From Streptomyces populi (lineage in GTDB: Bacteria > Actinomycetota > Actinomycetes > Streptomycetales > Streptomycetaceae): 64,000 nucleotides of DNA. Position numbers and translations under genes: made by a program. The notes beneath the pieces are model-generated. The model saw nothing but the letters and a program-made list of their open reading frames with translations, had not been told where the DNA came from and made no database searches. The DNA is taken from contig NZ_KZ626879.1 of NCBI RefSeq assembly GCF_002911015.1, positions 1 to 64,000 of the forward strand, given 5' to 3'. Below, in pieces: positions 41,551 through 49,942 of this stretch. How positions within the stretch are numbered: position 1 is the stretch's first letter; each line of letters opens with the position of its first letter.

Positions 41551-42756
41551 ATGGCGCGACTCGCCCAGACCGCCGGTCTGACCGACGTCCAGCAGGAGAT
41601 CCTCTCCACGGTCCGCGATTTCGTGGACAAGGAGATCATCCCGGTCGCCACCGAGCTGGAGCACCGCGACGAGTACCCCCAGCAGATCGTCGACGGCCTG
41701 AAGGAGCTGGGCCTCTTCGGGCTGATGATCCCCGAGGAGTACGGCGGTCTCGGCGAGTCCCTCCTCACGTACGCGCTGTGCGTCGAGGAGATCGCCCGCG
41801 GCTGGATGTCGGTCTCCGGCATCATCAACACCCACTTCATCGTGGCGTACATGCTCAAGCAGCACGGGACGCAGGAGCAGAAGGACCACTTCCTGCCCCG
41901 CATGGCGCTCGGCGAGGTGCGCGGCGCCTTCTCGATGTCGGAGCCGGGGCTCGGCTCCGATGTGTCGGCGATCACATCCAAGGCGGTCAAGGACGGCGAC
42001 GAGTACGTCCTCAACGGCCAGAAGATGTGGCTGACGAACGGCGGATCGTCGACCCTGGTGGCCGTTCTCGTCAGAAGTGACGAAGGACACCCCGAGGGCA
42101 CGGCGCCCCACAAGTCGATGACGACCTTCCTCGTGGAGAAGGAGCCGGGCTTCGGAGAGGTCCGTCCCGGTCTGACCATCCCTGGCAAGATCGACAAGAT
42201 GGGTTACAAGGGGGTCGACACCACCGAACTCATCATGGACGGACTGCGCATTCCGGCCAATCGGGTCCTCGGCGGCACCACCGGCCGAGGGTTTTACCAA
42301 ATGATGGACGGGGTCGAGGTCGGCCGCGTCAACGTGGCGGCCCGTGGCTGCGGTGTCGCGCAGCGTGCGTTCGAGCTGGGCGTCTCGTATGCCCAGCAAC
42401 GTCACACTTTCGGCAAGGCGATCGCCCAGCACCAGGCGATCCAGTTCAAGCTGGCCGAGATGGCTACCAAGGTCGAGGCCGCCCATGCAATGATGGTGAA
42501 CGCAGCTCGCAAAAAGGACTCCGGGGAACGAAACGACCTCGAAGCAGGGATGGCGAAGTACCTCGCCTCCGAGTACTGCAAAGAGGTCGTGGAAGATGCG
42601 TTCCGGATCCACGGCGGCTACGGCTTCTCCAAGGAGTACGAGATCGAGCGCCTCTACCGTGAGGCACCGATGCTGCTGATCGGCGAAGGTACCGCCGAAA
42701 TCCAGAAAATGATCATCGGGCGCCGACTGCTCGAAGAGTATCGACTCCAGGGCTAG
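41551..42756 (+). CDS. mcd: acyl-CoA dehydrogenase, probable methylsuccinyl-CoA dehydrogenase
   Basis: 401 residues with FAD-site signatures AFSMSEPGLGSDVSAI and KMWLTNGG, RRHTFGKAI-type QQRHTFGKAIAQHQAIQF, and the catalytic base E379 in LIGEGTAEIQ. The proteobacterial methylsuccinyl-CoA dehydrogenase carries an extra N-terminal domain that is absent here. The assignment rests on the operon. From about 42060 to the stop the codons change style (AGA, AGT, GAA, CAA, AAA, GCA, TTT appear), unlike the almost uniformly G/C-ended first half, hinting at a recombined or differently constrained 3' part. Confidence 0.88.
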   Translation: MARLAQTAGLTDVQQEILSTVRDFVDKEIIPVATELEHRDEYPQQIVDGLKELGLFGLMIPEEYGGLGESLLTYALCVEEIARGWMSVSGIINTHFIVAYMLKQHGTQEQKDHFLPRMALGEVRGAFSMSEPGLGSDVSAITSKAVKDGDEYVLNGQKMWLTNGGSSTLVAVLVRSDEGHPEGTAPHKSMTTFLVEKEPGFGEVRPGLTIPGKIDKMGYKGVDTTELIMDGLRIPANRVLGGTTGRGFYQMMDGVEVGRVNVAARGCGVAQRAFELGVSYAQQRHTFGKAIAQHQAIQFKLAEMATKVEAAHAMMVNAARKKDSGERNDLEAGMAKYLASEYCKEVVEDAFRIHGGYGFSKEYEIERLYREAPMLLIGEGTAEIQKMIIGRRLLEEYRLQG

Positions 42757-42768
42757 ATGTCCGGGTTC

Positions 42769-42801
42769 GGGGTGTTTTCTTCGCGAAGAAGATCACACCC
42801 C
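42769..42801 (+). terminator. hairpin terminator of the ethylmalonyl-CoA operon
   Basis: GGGGTGT and ACACCCC (42769-42775, 42795-42801) enclose the perfect palindrome TTCTTCGCGAAGAA (42777-42790), giving a long, slightly interrupted stem 13 bases past the dehydrogenase stop. Confidence 0.8.
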
Positions 42802-42862
42802 GTCAGCTCTCTTCGGTTGTCGACTCCGCATCTTGGCTTGCCCAGTTGCGGTATGCGACCGG

Positions 42863-42868
42863 TACGAT
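42863..42868 (+). promoter_or_regulatory. possible -10 box for psd-pssA
   Basis: TACGAT, with a TTGCCC 19 bases upstream (weak spacing), 58 bases before ATG 42927. It is the best promoter match between the terminator and psd. Confidence 0.35.
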
Positions 42869-42926
42869 CGCGTGAAAGCCGCCGTCCCCCGTTCGAGCGC
42901 GGCATCATCCGCTACGAAGGTCATCC

Positions 42927-43574
42927 ATGCCCCACAGCCAAACCTCTGCACCTCGCGGCCGGGTCCGCCTCGCGCGCGGAGCATCGCCGTGGCTTCTCCC
43001 GACCGTTGCCACCGCAGCACTCAGCCTGGCCCGTTCGCGCCGTTCCGGCGCGGCCAAGGCCGTGGCCGTACCCGCCACCGCACTCGCGGCCGGGATGCTG
43101 TGGTTCTTCCGCGACCCCGAGCGTGAGATCACGCAGGGCCGGGTCATCTCGCCCGCCGACGGTGTGGTGCAGAGCATCATGCCGTGGAAGGACGGGCGCA
43201 CCCGCGTCGCGATCTTCATGAGCCCTCTCAACGTCCACGTCAACCGCGCGCCCCTCTCCGGCACCGTGACGTCGGTCGAGCACATCCCCGGCGGGTTCGT
43301 CCCGGCCTTCAACAAGGAGAGCGAGAACAACGAGCGCGTCGTCTGGCACTTCGACACCGAGCTCGGTGACATCGAGATGATCCAGATCGCCGGCGCCGTC
43401 GCCCGTCGCATCGTTCCCTACATCCCGCAGGGGACGAAGGTCGAGCAGGGCGACCGGATCGGTCTGATCCGCTTCGGCTCGCGCGTGGACATCTACCTCC
43501 CCGAGGGTGTCGAGGTCGACGTGGAGGTCGGTCAGAAGACCGTGGCTGGGGTGACTCGAATTGACCGTGATTGA
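42927..43574 (+). CDS. psd: phosphatidylserine decarboxylase (archaetidyl type proenzyme)
   Basis: 215 residues. A single N-terminal membrane helix region is followed by WFFRDPEREITQGRVISPADGVVQSI, MSPLNVHVNRAPLSG and RFGSRVDIYLP. The self-cleavage site that generates the pyruvoyl group is G184-S185. The short form is the type found in actinobacteria. It decarboxylates phosphatidylserine to phosphatidylethanolamine at the membrane. It overlaps pssA by 14 bases, so substrate maker and user are co-translated. Confidence 0.94.
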   Translation: MPHSQTSAPRGRVRLARGASPWLLPTVATAALSLARSRRSGAAKAVAVPATALAAGMLWFFRDPEREITQGRVISPADGVVQSIMPWKDGRTRVAIFMSPLNVHVNRAPLSGTVTSVEHIPGGFVPAFNKESENNERVVWHFDTELGDIEMIQIAGAVARRIVPYIPQGTKVEQGDRIGLIRFGSRVDIYLPEGVEVDVEVGQKTVAGVTRIDRD

Positions 43575-44415
43575 TCCCGAGACACAGGCCGGCTGGGTGC
43601 CGGAGGCCGATGAGATGGACGACGAGGAGGAGATGCCTCTCTCGCTCCGCCTCTCGATAGCGGACACGCTCACGCTCGGCAACGCCACGTGCGGCTTCAT
43701 GGCGGTGTACTTCACCACCACCGGCATCCTGATCCCGCACCTCACGGGCAGCGACGAGTCGGGCATGGCCCGTCACTCCGCCGCGACGGCCGTGATCCTC
43801 ATGCTCTGCGCCGCGGTCTTCGACCTGTTCGACGGCCTGGTGGCCCGCAAGCTGCGTTCCTCCCCGATGGGCGCCGAGCTGGACAACCTGTCCGACCTGA
43901 TCAGCTTCGGTCTCGCGCCGGCGTACTTCGTGCTCGTGTACGGCATGGTCGCGGACGACGCCTACCAGAAGGTGGCGGCGGTCGGAGCGATCGTGGTGCT
44001 CCTCGCCGTGGTGCTGAGGCTCGCGAGATTCTCCTGCGTCACGGTGAAGGACGGCACGTTCCAGGGCATGCCGAGCCCGTTCGGCGCGCTGACGGTGGTC
44101 TCCATCATCCTGCTGGAGCTGCCCTTCGTCGCCACGCTCATGGCGATCATGGGCACCGCCTGGCTGATGGTGAGCCGGGTCGAGTACCCGAAGCCGCGTG
44201 GCCGCCTCGCGGTCGCGATGCTCTCCTGGATCGTCCTGTCGATGGGTCTCCTGGCGGCGTGGGCGTTCGACGCTCCGGGCGGCCAGCTGCTCCTCCAGAC
44301 CGGCTGCGCGCTGCAACTGGTGATGGGCGCGGTGATCCCGCTGTTCGCCACGGCCCGCCGGGTGAACAACTTCCGGGGCAACCGCCGTGAGGCGCGAGCC
44401 GCGCAGCTCCCGTAA
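43561..44415 (+). CDS. pssA: CDP-diacylglycerol-serine O-phosphatidyltransferase
   Basis: 284 residues. The CDP-alcohol phosphotransferase motif D-x2-DG-x2-AR-x8-G-x3-D-x3-D is present as DLFDGLVAR ... GAELDNLSD (about residues 90-114). Six to seven hydrophobic helices follow. It makes phosphatidylserine for the Psd encoded just upstream. The start is TTG 43561 or GTG 43567 (VIDPETQ), both inside psd. The first 25 residues are acidic (EADEMDDEEEM). Confidence 0.93.
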   Translation: MTVIDPETQAGWVPEADEMDDEEEMPLSLRLSIADTLTLGNATCGFMAVYFTTTGILIPHLTGSDESGMARHSAATAVILMLCAAVFDLFDGLVARKLRSSPMGAELDNLSDLISFGLAPAYFVLVYGMVADDAYQKVAAVGAIVVLLAVVLRLARFSCVTVKDGTFQGMPSPFGALTVVSIILLELPFVATLMAIMGTAWLMVSRVEYPKPRGRLAVAMLSWIVLSMGLLAAWAFDAPGGQLLLQTGCALQLVMGAVIPLFATARRVNNFRGNRREARAAQLP

Positions 44416-44432
44416 CACCCCGTACGACGCCG

Positions 44433-44464
44433 AAGGGCCCCGAACCACACGGTTCGGGGCCCTT
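44433..44464 (+). terminator. perfect 14-bp hairpin terminator after pssA
   Basis: aagggccccgaacc, loop acac, ggttcggggccctt, 17 bases past the pssA stop, followed by gtgctg. Confidence 0.9.
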
Positions 44465-44776
44465 GTGCTGTGCACGGTCCCCCACGTCCGGACGAAGTCC
44501 CCGGAGGCCGGACGGTGACCTCGGGCCGGGCGACGGCCCTCACGCCGGGACGGAGCCCCCTGGCGCTCGGACGGAGGCCCCGGCCGGACGGTGGCATCTG
44601 CCGCCCGGCCGAAGCTTCAGGGCCGGACAGCGGCCCGCCCGGCCCGGGGCGGAGACCCCTGGACCGGGCGGAGGCCCGTCGTGCCGGCGGAGTTCCTCGG
44701 GCCCGGGGCGAGCCCTTCCCAGCCCGTGCGCCCTCGCGCGGGGCGCACGGGAGCACGCGCTGGGCGTGCGCCGGTG
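44465..44776. other. convergent spacer of degenerate GC-rich repeats
   Basis: About 310 bases between pssA and livK. Phrases such as ccggacgg, ggaggcccc and ggccggacag recur irregularly. No gene is supported on either strand, and there is no further clear hairpin. Confidence 0.45.
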
Positions 44777-46039
44777 TCAGGCGCCGGGCGTGTATCCCTG
44801 GGCGACGGACGAGGCCTCGGCCTCGCGGACTGCCTTCATCCCGCCCACGGCGTTCTTGTCGGGCTGCAGGATGACGCTCTCCCTCGACGAGGCCGACTTC
44901 GGGTCGGTGAAGTTCTGGGAGACGCCGAACCCCGTGTCGAACGCGCCGATGGTCAGCAGGGCCTTGTCGACACCCTCACGGGTGAGGTCCTTGGCCGCGC
45001 AGGCCTTCTTCAGCGCCTCGCCGAACGCCGACGCGGCCACCCAGCCGGCCACCACACCGTTGTCCAGGGAGTCCTTCGGATAGGCGGCCTTGTAGTCCGC
45101 GACCAGCTTCTTCGCCTTCGGGGTGTCCGCGCCGATCGGCAGCAGGGGGCTGGCCACGTAGAAGTTCGCCTGTAGGGCCGGGGCCGCCGCGGTGGCGAGG
45201 AGCTGCGGGGCGAACGCCGAGTTGTTGCCGATCACCGGCACGCCGAACTTGACGGCCGCCGCGACCCCGACGAGCGAGGCCGCCTGCCGCGGACCCGCGC
45301 TGATCACCACGGCCTTCACCCCGGCCTTCTTCAGCGCGACGACCTGACCGGTCATGTCGTTGTCCGTCGGCTTGATCTTCTGCTCGACGACCTTGAGCCC
45401 CGCCTGCTTCGCCATGTACCGGGAGCCCGTCAGGGCGTTCTCGCCGTAGTCGCCCTCGAAGTACACGTGGCCGATGCTGTCGCCCTTCTTCAGGCCCTTC
45501 TCCTTCATCAGGAAGTCGATCGCGTTGATCGTCTCGATGTCGTACGTGGAGCCGATGGGCCGGATGTACGGGCTGCCCAGCAGGGTGGCCGACCAGGCCT
45601 GCGGCAGGACCAGGCCCTTGTCCTGGCCGTCGATGCGCTGTTTGACGGCCGCGACGAACGGTGAGCCGATGAACTGGGTGAAGCCCAGCACCTTCGGCGC
45701 CAGCTCCGTGTAGCCGGAGACGGCCTTCTGCGGGTCGTACCCGTGGTCGCGGACCGTCAGCGCCAGCTTGTAGCCGCAGACGCCCCCCGCGGCGTTGATC
45801 TGCTTCACGTAGAGCTGCTGGGCCTGGGTGACGCTCTTGCCGAGCGTCGCGTAGACACCGCTCATGTCGGTGAGCGCTCCGAGGCCGATCGTCTTCCCGG
45901 AGATCCCCTCCCCGGTCTTCACCCCGCCCGCCGACCCCTTGTCGCCGCCGTCGTCCTTGGCCTTCGAACTGCATCCGGCCAGGACGAGCAGGGCGGCCAG
46001 CGCCCCGGCGGCCAGCCGCGCGGTGTGTGTCGTTCTCAT
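44777..46039 (-). CDS. livK: ABC transporter substrate-binding lipoprotein, branched-chain amino acid type
   Basis: 420 residues. Lipobox LVLAGC with Cys23. Periplasmic-binding-protein type I signatures: KTIGLGALTDMSGVYATLGKS, YVKQINAAGGVCGYKLALTV, IGSPFVAAVKQRI, IGHVYFEGDYGENALTG, and GVVAGWVAASAFGEALKKAC. It captures an amino acid or similar amide-type solute outside the membrane. It is last in the operon, overlapping livM by four bases, whereas the binding protein is more usually encoded first. The specific ligand is not predictable. Confidence 0.9.
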   Translation of the reverse strand: MRTTHTARLAAGALAALLVLAGCSSKAKDDGGDKGSAGGVKTGEGISGKTIGLGALTDMSGVYATLGKSVTQAQQLYVKQINAAGGVCGYKLALTVRDHGYDPQKAVSGYTELAPKVLGFTQFIGSPFVAAVKQRIDGQDKGLVLPQAWSATLLGSPYIRPIGSTYDIETINAIDFLMKEKGLKKGDSIGHVYFEGDYGENALTGSRYMAKQAGLKVVEQKIKPTDNDMTGQVVALKKAGVKAVVISAGPRQAASLVGVAAAVKFGVPVIGNNSAFAPQLLATAAAPALQANFYVASPLLPIGADTPKAKKLVADYKAAYPKDSLDNGVVAGWVAASAFGEALKKACAAKDLTREGVDKALLTIGAFDTGFGVSQNFTDPKSASSRESVILQPDKNAVGGMKAVREAEASSVAQGYTPGA

Positions 46040-47193
46040 CGTTCCTCCCCTTCGGTGGCCCCGGGACGGGGCGTGACGCGGACCCCGGGACGGGGCTTGA
46101 CGCGCAGCCGGGCGGCCAGCCTGACCAGGCCGCCCGGAAGAAAGAGCACCACCGCCACGACGGCGGCGCCGTACAGGTACCGGGCCGCCTCGCCGGGCGC
46201 GATCCCGCCCGTGCCCGGGTCGGAGACCAGGGGCAGGGCGTCGCTGTAGCGGGTCAGCAGCTGGGGCAGCAGCGAGACGAACGCGGCCCCGGCCACCGCC
46301 CCGGCGACCGAGCCGAGCCCCCCGATGACGATCATGGCGAGGTAGTCCAGCGAGAGCGTGATCCCGAAGTAGTCGGGCACCGTGCGCTGGAAGACCAGGG
46401 CGAGCAGCACCCCGGCGAGCCCCGCGTACATCGAGGACAGGACGAAGACGCCGGCGCGGTAACGGGCGACGGGCACGCCGATCACCCCGGCCGCGATCCG
46501 GTGGTCGCGGATCGCGTTCATCGCCCGGCCGGGCCGGCCGCGCAGCACCCCGCGGGCGAAGAGCCCGCAGCCGAGGAGCAGCAGCAGACCCACGTACCAG
46601 AGCTTCTCGGCCGAGCCGAACGGCACGTTCGCGACCACCAGCTCGCGGTCGTCGAAGGTGAGTCCGAAGAGGCTCAGCGGCGGCACGTCGCGGCCGTTGA
46701 AGCCGCCCGTCAGGTCCCGGGCGTTGAACAGGACGTGCTGTCCGATGAAGATCAGGGCGAGTGTGGCGATGCCGAGGTAGGCGCCGCGCAGCCGTCCCGC
46801 GATCGGGCTGAACAGGCCCCCGGCGATCCCGGAGACGGCCACGGCGAGCACGGCCGCGAGCCAGGCGGGCAGGCCCAGGCCGGCCGGTCCGTCGCCCCCG
46901 TCGGCGGCGAACACGCAGTAGCCGTACGCGCCGACCGCGAGGAAGAAGGCGTGCCCCATGGAGAGCTGCCCGGTTGCGCCGGTCAGCAGGTTCAGGCCGA
47001 TCGCGCCGATCGCGGCGGCCATCGCGAACAGTCCGGCCTGCAACCAGAAGCGGTCGACGTAGAAGGGCAGCGCGAGCAGGAGCACGGCACAGGCGGCACC
47101 GGTGGCGGTCCGGGCCGCGGGCAGCCGGAGCGGGCGCCGGCGGGCGGGGCGGGACGCGCTGTCCGTCTCGTCGCGGGTGAGGACCTCAGACAC
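46036..47193 (-). CDS. livM: branched-chain-type ABC transporter permease LivM
   Basis: 385 residues with about ten hydrophobic segments. The coupling-helix motif is GRAMNAIRDHRIAAGVIGV; NLLTGATGQLSMGHAFFLAVGAYGY is the family signature. The basic C-terminal tail repeats KPRPGVRVTPRPG. It forms the membrane channel with LivH. Its start overlaps the livH end by eight bases. Confidence 0.92.
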   Translation of the reverse strand: MSEVLTRDETDSASRPARRRPLRLPAARTATGAACAVLLLALPFYVDRFWLQAGLFAMAAAIGAIGLNLLTGATGQLSMGHAFFLAVGAYGYCVFAADGGDGPAGLGLPAWLAAVLAVAVSGIAGGLFSPIAGRLRGAYLGIATLALIFIGQHVLFNARDLTGGFNGRDVPPLSLFGLTFDDRELVVANVPFGSAEKLWYVGLLLLLGCGLFARGVLRGRPGRAMNAIRDHRIAAGVIGVPVARYRAGVFVLSSMYAGLAGVLLALVFQRTVPDYFGITLSLDYLAMIVIGGLGSVAGAVAGAAFVSLLPQLLTRYSDALPLVSDPGTGGIAPGEAARYLYGAAVVAVVLFLPGGLVRLAARLRVKPRPGVRVTPRPGATEGEER

Positions 47194-48076
47194 GGGCGAG
47201 CTCCTTCGTGCCGAACAGCCCGGCGGGCCGGATGAGCAGGATCGCGACCATGACCACGTAGGGCGCGAGGTCGCCGAGGCCGCGCCCGAGGAAGGTGAGG
47301 TCGCTCTGGTAGCCGGTGGCCAGGGACTCGGTGACGCCGACGAGGAGTCCGCCGACCAGCGCGCCGGTCGTCGAGTCGAGGCCGCCGAGGATCGCCGCGG
47401 GGAACGCCTTGAGCGCGGCGAGGGAGGTGGCGCGTTCCAGCCCGGGGGTCGGGAAGACGGTCAGGAACAGCGCGGCCACGGCCGCGAGGCCGCCGGCGAC
47501 CGCCCAGGCCCCGAGCGACACCCGGCCGAGCCGGACGCCCATCAGGGCGGCGGTCTCCGGGCTCTCGGCCGCGGCGCGCATCGCGACGCCCCAGGACGTG
47601 AAACGGAAGGCCAGCAGGAAGACCGTGATCAGCAGGGACGCGGTGACGAAGGCGGCGATCCGGGTGTGGGCGATGGAGACGGGGCCCACGGTCAGGACGG
47701 CGTCGCCCCAGGGGTCGCCCGGCGTCAGGACGTCCGTGCCGATGCGGCGCGTCAGCTCGGTGGTGAGCAGGATGTCGACGCCGATGGTGACGATCGCGAG
47801 GACGCTCTGGTCGGAGCCCCGGTAGCGGCGCATCACCAGGAACTCCACGGCCGCCCCCACCAGCGCGGCGCCCGCGATCCCGGCGAGCAGGGCGGGCCAG
47901 AAGCCGATGTCGTCGTGGAGGGTCGCGGTGACGTAGCCGCCCGCCAGCAACAGGGAGGCGTGCGCGAAGTTGACGACCTCGGTGGCCCGGAAGATGACGA
48001 CGAAGCCGAGCGCGACGAGGGCGTAGACGGAGCCCAACGACAGTCCGTTGAGCAGGAGTTCGGCGAAGGTGCTCAT
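47186..48076 (-). CDS. livH: branched-chain-type ABC transporter permease LivH
   Basis: 296 residues, about eight membrane helices. LLNGLSLGSVYALVALGFVVIF opens the protein, VVNFAHASLLLAGGYVTATL is the LivH signature, and the coupling helix is SWGVAMRAAAESPETAALMGV. It overlaps livG by four bases and livM by eight. Confidence 0.92.
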   Translation of the reverse strand: MSTFAELLLNGLSLGSVYALVALGFVVIFRATEVVNFAHASLLLAGGYVTATLHDDIGFWPALLAGIAGAALVGAAVEFLVMRRYRGSDQSVLAIVTIGVDILLTTELTRRIGTDVLTPGDPWGDAVLTVGPVSIAHTRIAAFVTASLLITVFLLAFRFTSWGVAMRAAAESPETAALMGVRLGRVSLGAWAVAGGLAAVAALFLTVFPTPGLERATSLAALKAFPAAILGGLDSTTGALVGGLLVGVTESLATGYQSDLTFLGRGLGDLAPYVVMVAILLIRPAGLFGTKELARV

Positions 48077-48948
48077 GAAGCGGTCTCCTCGGGGCCGGCC
48101 TGTCCGCCCAGGTAGGCGCGTACCACCGCCGGATCGTTCTGTACGTCGGTGGGGGCGCCGTCAGCGATCCGGCGCCCGAAGTCGAGTACGGTCACCGCGT
48201 CCGCGAGCCGCATCACCACCCCCATGTCGTGTTCCACGAGCACGATCGAGATGCCGAGGCTGTCGCGGACCCCCGCGACGACCGCGGCGGTACGGCGCCG
48301 TTCGTCGGCGGTCATGCCGGCGACGGGTTCGTCCAGGAGCAGGACCCGGGGCTCCATGCACAGGGCCCGGGCCAGCTCGGCGAGCTTCTGCTGCCCGTAC
48401 GGGAGCGAACCGGCGGGCTTGTCGAGCTGCCGCTCCAGGCCCACGAACGCGGCGATCTCGCGGACGCGTTCACGGTGGCGCCGGTCCTCGCGGGCCGCCG
48501 AGGGCAGCCGCAGCCCGGCGGCGAGGAACCCGGCGCGGGTCAGCCGGTGCCGGCCGAGCAGCAGACAGTCCTCGACGCTGGCGTGCGGGGGCAGGGCGAG
48601 GTTCTGGAAGATGCGGGCCACTCCGAGCCCGGCGATCCTGTGCGGCGGCAGGCCGGTGAGCTCGTGCTCGCCGAGGCGGACGCTTCCGGCGGCGGGCCGG
48701 CACACACCGGACAGCACGTTGAAGCAGGTCGACTTCCCGGCGCCGTTGGGTCCGATGAGGGCGTGCACGGTGCCCGGCCGCACGGTGAAGCTCACCGCGT
48801 CGAGCGCGGTCAGCCCGGCGAAGCGGACGGTCACGTCCCGGACGTCGAGCGACGGGATGCCGGAGGGCACGGTCGTCCGGGCGGCGGTACGGGCCGGCGC
48901 GGTCGCCCGGGCGGTCGTGCGGGCCGATGCGTCGTCGCGTTCTTCCAC
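48073..48948 (-). CDS. livG: branched-chain-type ABC transporter ATPase LivG
   Basis: 291 residues. Walker A GPNGAGKST near residue 65, Q-loop ARIFQNLALPP, signature LPYGQQKLAELARAL, Walker B VLLLDEPVAGM, H-loop VEHDMGVVM. The first 35 residues are an Arg/Ala/Thr-rich repeat (TARATAPARTAARTT), unusual for LivG and possibly a wrong start; ATG 48948 is the only nearby start with the frame. It follows livF by seven bases. Confidence 0.92.
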   Translation of the reverse strand: MEERDDASARTTARATAPARTAARTTVPSGIPSLDVRDVTVRFAGLTALDAVSFTVRPGTVHALIGPNGAGKSTCFNVLSGVCRPAAGSVRLGEHELTGLPPHRIAGLGVARIFQNLALPPHASVEDCLLLGRHRLTRAGFLAAGLRLPSAAREDRRHRERVREIAAFVGLERQLDKPAGSLPYGQQKLAELARALCMEPRVLLLDEPVAGMTADERRRTAAVVAGVRDSLGISIVLVEHDMGVVMRLADAVTVLDFGRRIADGAPTDVQNDPAVVRAYLGGQAGPEETAS

Positions 48949-48955
48949 GGCGGGT

Positions 48956-49762
48956 TCACCCCTTCCAGCGGGACAGGGACGGAAGGCCGTCCGGCGTGGC
49001 CGCTCCGTCGGAGGCGGCGTCCTCGTCGACCACGCCGAGATAGCGGCGGCGCACCTCGTCGGAGGCTGCGAGTTCGTCCGCGGGGCCGGACAGGGTGACC
49101 TCGCCGACCTCCAGGACGTAGGCCCTGGACGCGAGGCGCAGGGCGAGGGCGGCGTTCTGTTCGACGAGCAGGACCGAGGTGCCCTGTTCGTTGATCTCCC
49201 GCACGGTGTCGGCGATCCGCGCGGCCATCAACGGGGCGAGCCCGAGCGAGGGTTCGTCGAGCAGCAGCACCTCGGGGGCGCCCATGAGCGCCCGGCCGAC
49301 CGCGAGCATCTGCTGCTCCCCGCCGGACAGCAGCCCCGCCCGCTGCCCGGCGCGGTCGGCGAGGACCGGGAACAGCTCGTGCACGCGCCGCAGGGCGCGC
49401 GCCCGGCCGACGCGGCCGCCGGCGCCGCCGAGGGCTCCGGCGCGCAGGTTGTCCGCGACCGTCATCCGGCTGAACACCCTCCGCCCCTCCGGGACCTGGG
49501 ACACCCCGGCGGCCACCACCCGGTCCGGCGGCAGCCGGTCCAGCGGACGCCCGCCCAGGGTGACCGTGCCGCCGGTGACCGCTCCCCCGTGGAAGGAGAG
49601 GGTCCGGCACACCGCCCGCAGCAGCGTCGACTTGCCCGCGCCGTTGCCGCCGAGGACCGTCACCACGGTTCCCTCGGGCACCTCCAGCGACACATGACGC
49701 AGTGCGCGTACGGGGCCGTATCCGGCCGACAGATCCCGCACGAGCAGAGCGGAACCGCCCAT
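48956..49762 (-). CDS. livF: branched-chain-type ABC transporter ATPase LivF
   Basis: 268 residues from ATG 49762 with AAGGGAG upstream. Walker A GGNGAGKST, Q-loop VSQVPEGRRVFSRMTV (LivF signature), LSGGEQQMLAVGRAL, Walker B VLLLDEPSLGLAP, H-loop VEQNAALAL. First gene of the importer operon; upstream lies the divergent PucR regulator. Confidence 0.92.
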   Translation of the reverse strand: MGGSALLVRDLSAGYGPVRALRHVSLEVPEGTVVTVLGGNGAGKSTLLRAVCRTLSFHGGAVTGGTVTLGGRPLDRLPPDRVVAAGVSQVPEGRRVFSRMTVADNLRAGALGGAGGRVGRARALRRVHELFPVLADRAGQRAGLLSGGEQQMLAVGRALMGAPEVLLLDEPSLGLAPLMAARIADTVREINEQGTSVLLVEQNAALALRLASRAYVLEVGEVTLSGPADELAASDEVRRRYLGVVDEDAASDGAATPDGLPSLSRWKG

Positions 49763-49872
49763 GGCATCTCCCTTGTCCTCACTCGGTGTGGCGCTCACCT
49801 CAGCACCGGCGGACATCCCCGTCCACGGGCCGAGGCCGATACGCGGCGGGAGCCCACCGGTGGTGCCCGCCC

Positions 49873-49890
49873 GTTGTGCACGCGCACAAC
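49873..49890. promoter_or_regulatory. operator candidate between livF and the PucR gene
   Basis: GTTGTGC-ACGC-GCACAAC, perfect 7-bp arms around four bases, midway in the 180-base divergent region (49763-49942). A single dyad here suits autoregulation and control of the importer by the PucR protein. Confidence 0.5.
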
Positions 49891-49942
49891 ACCGCGTGTC
49901 AGGGGCCTGTGCGCCCCCGGGTACCGGTGGCATCCTCCGGCC

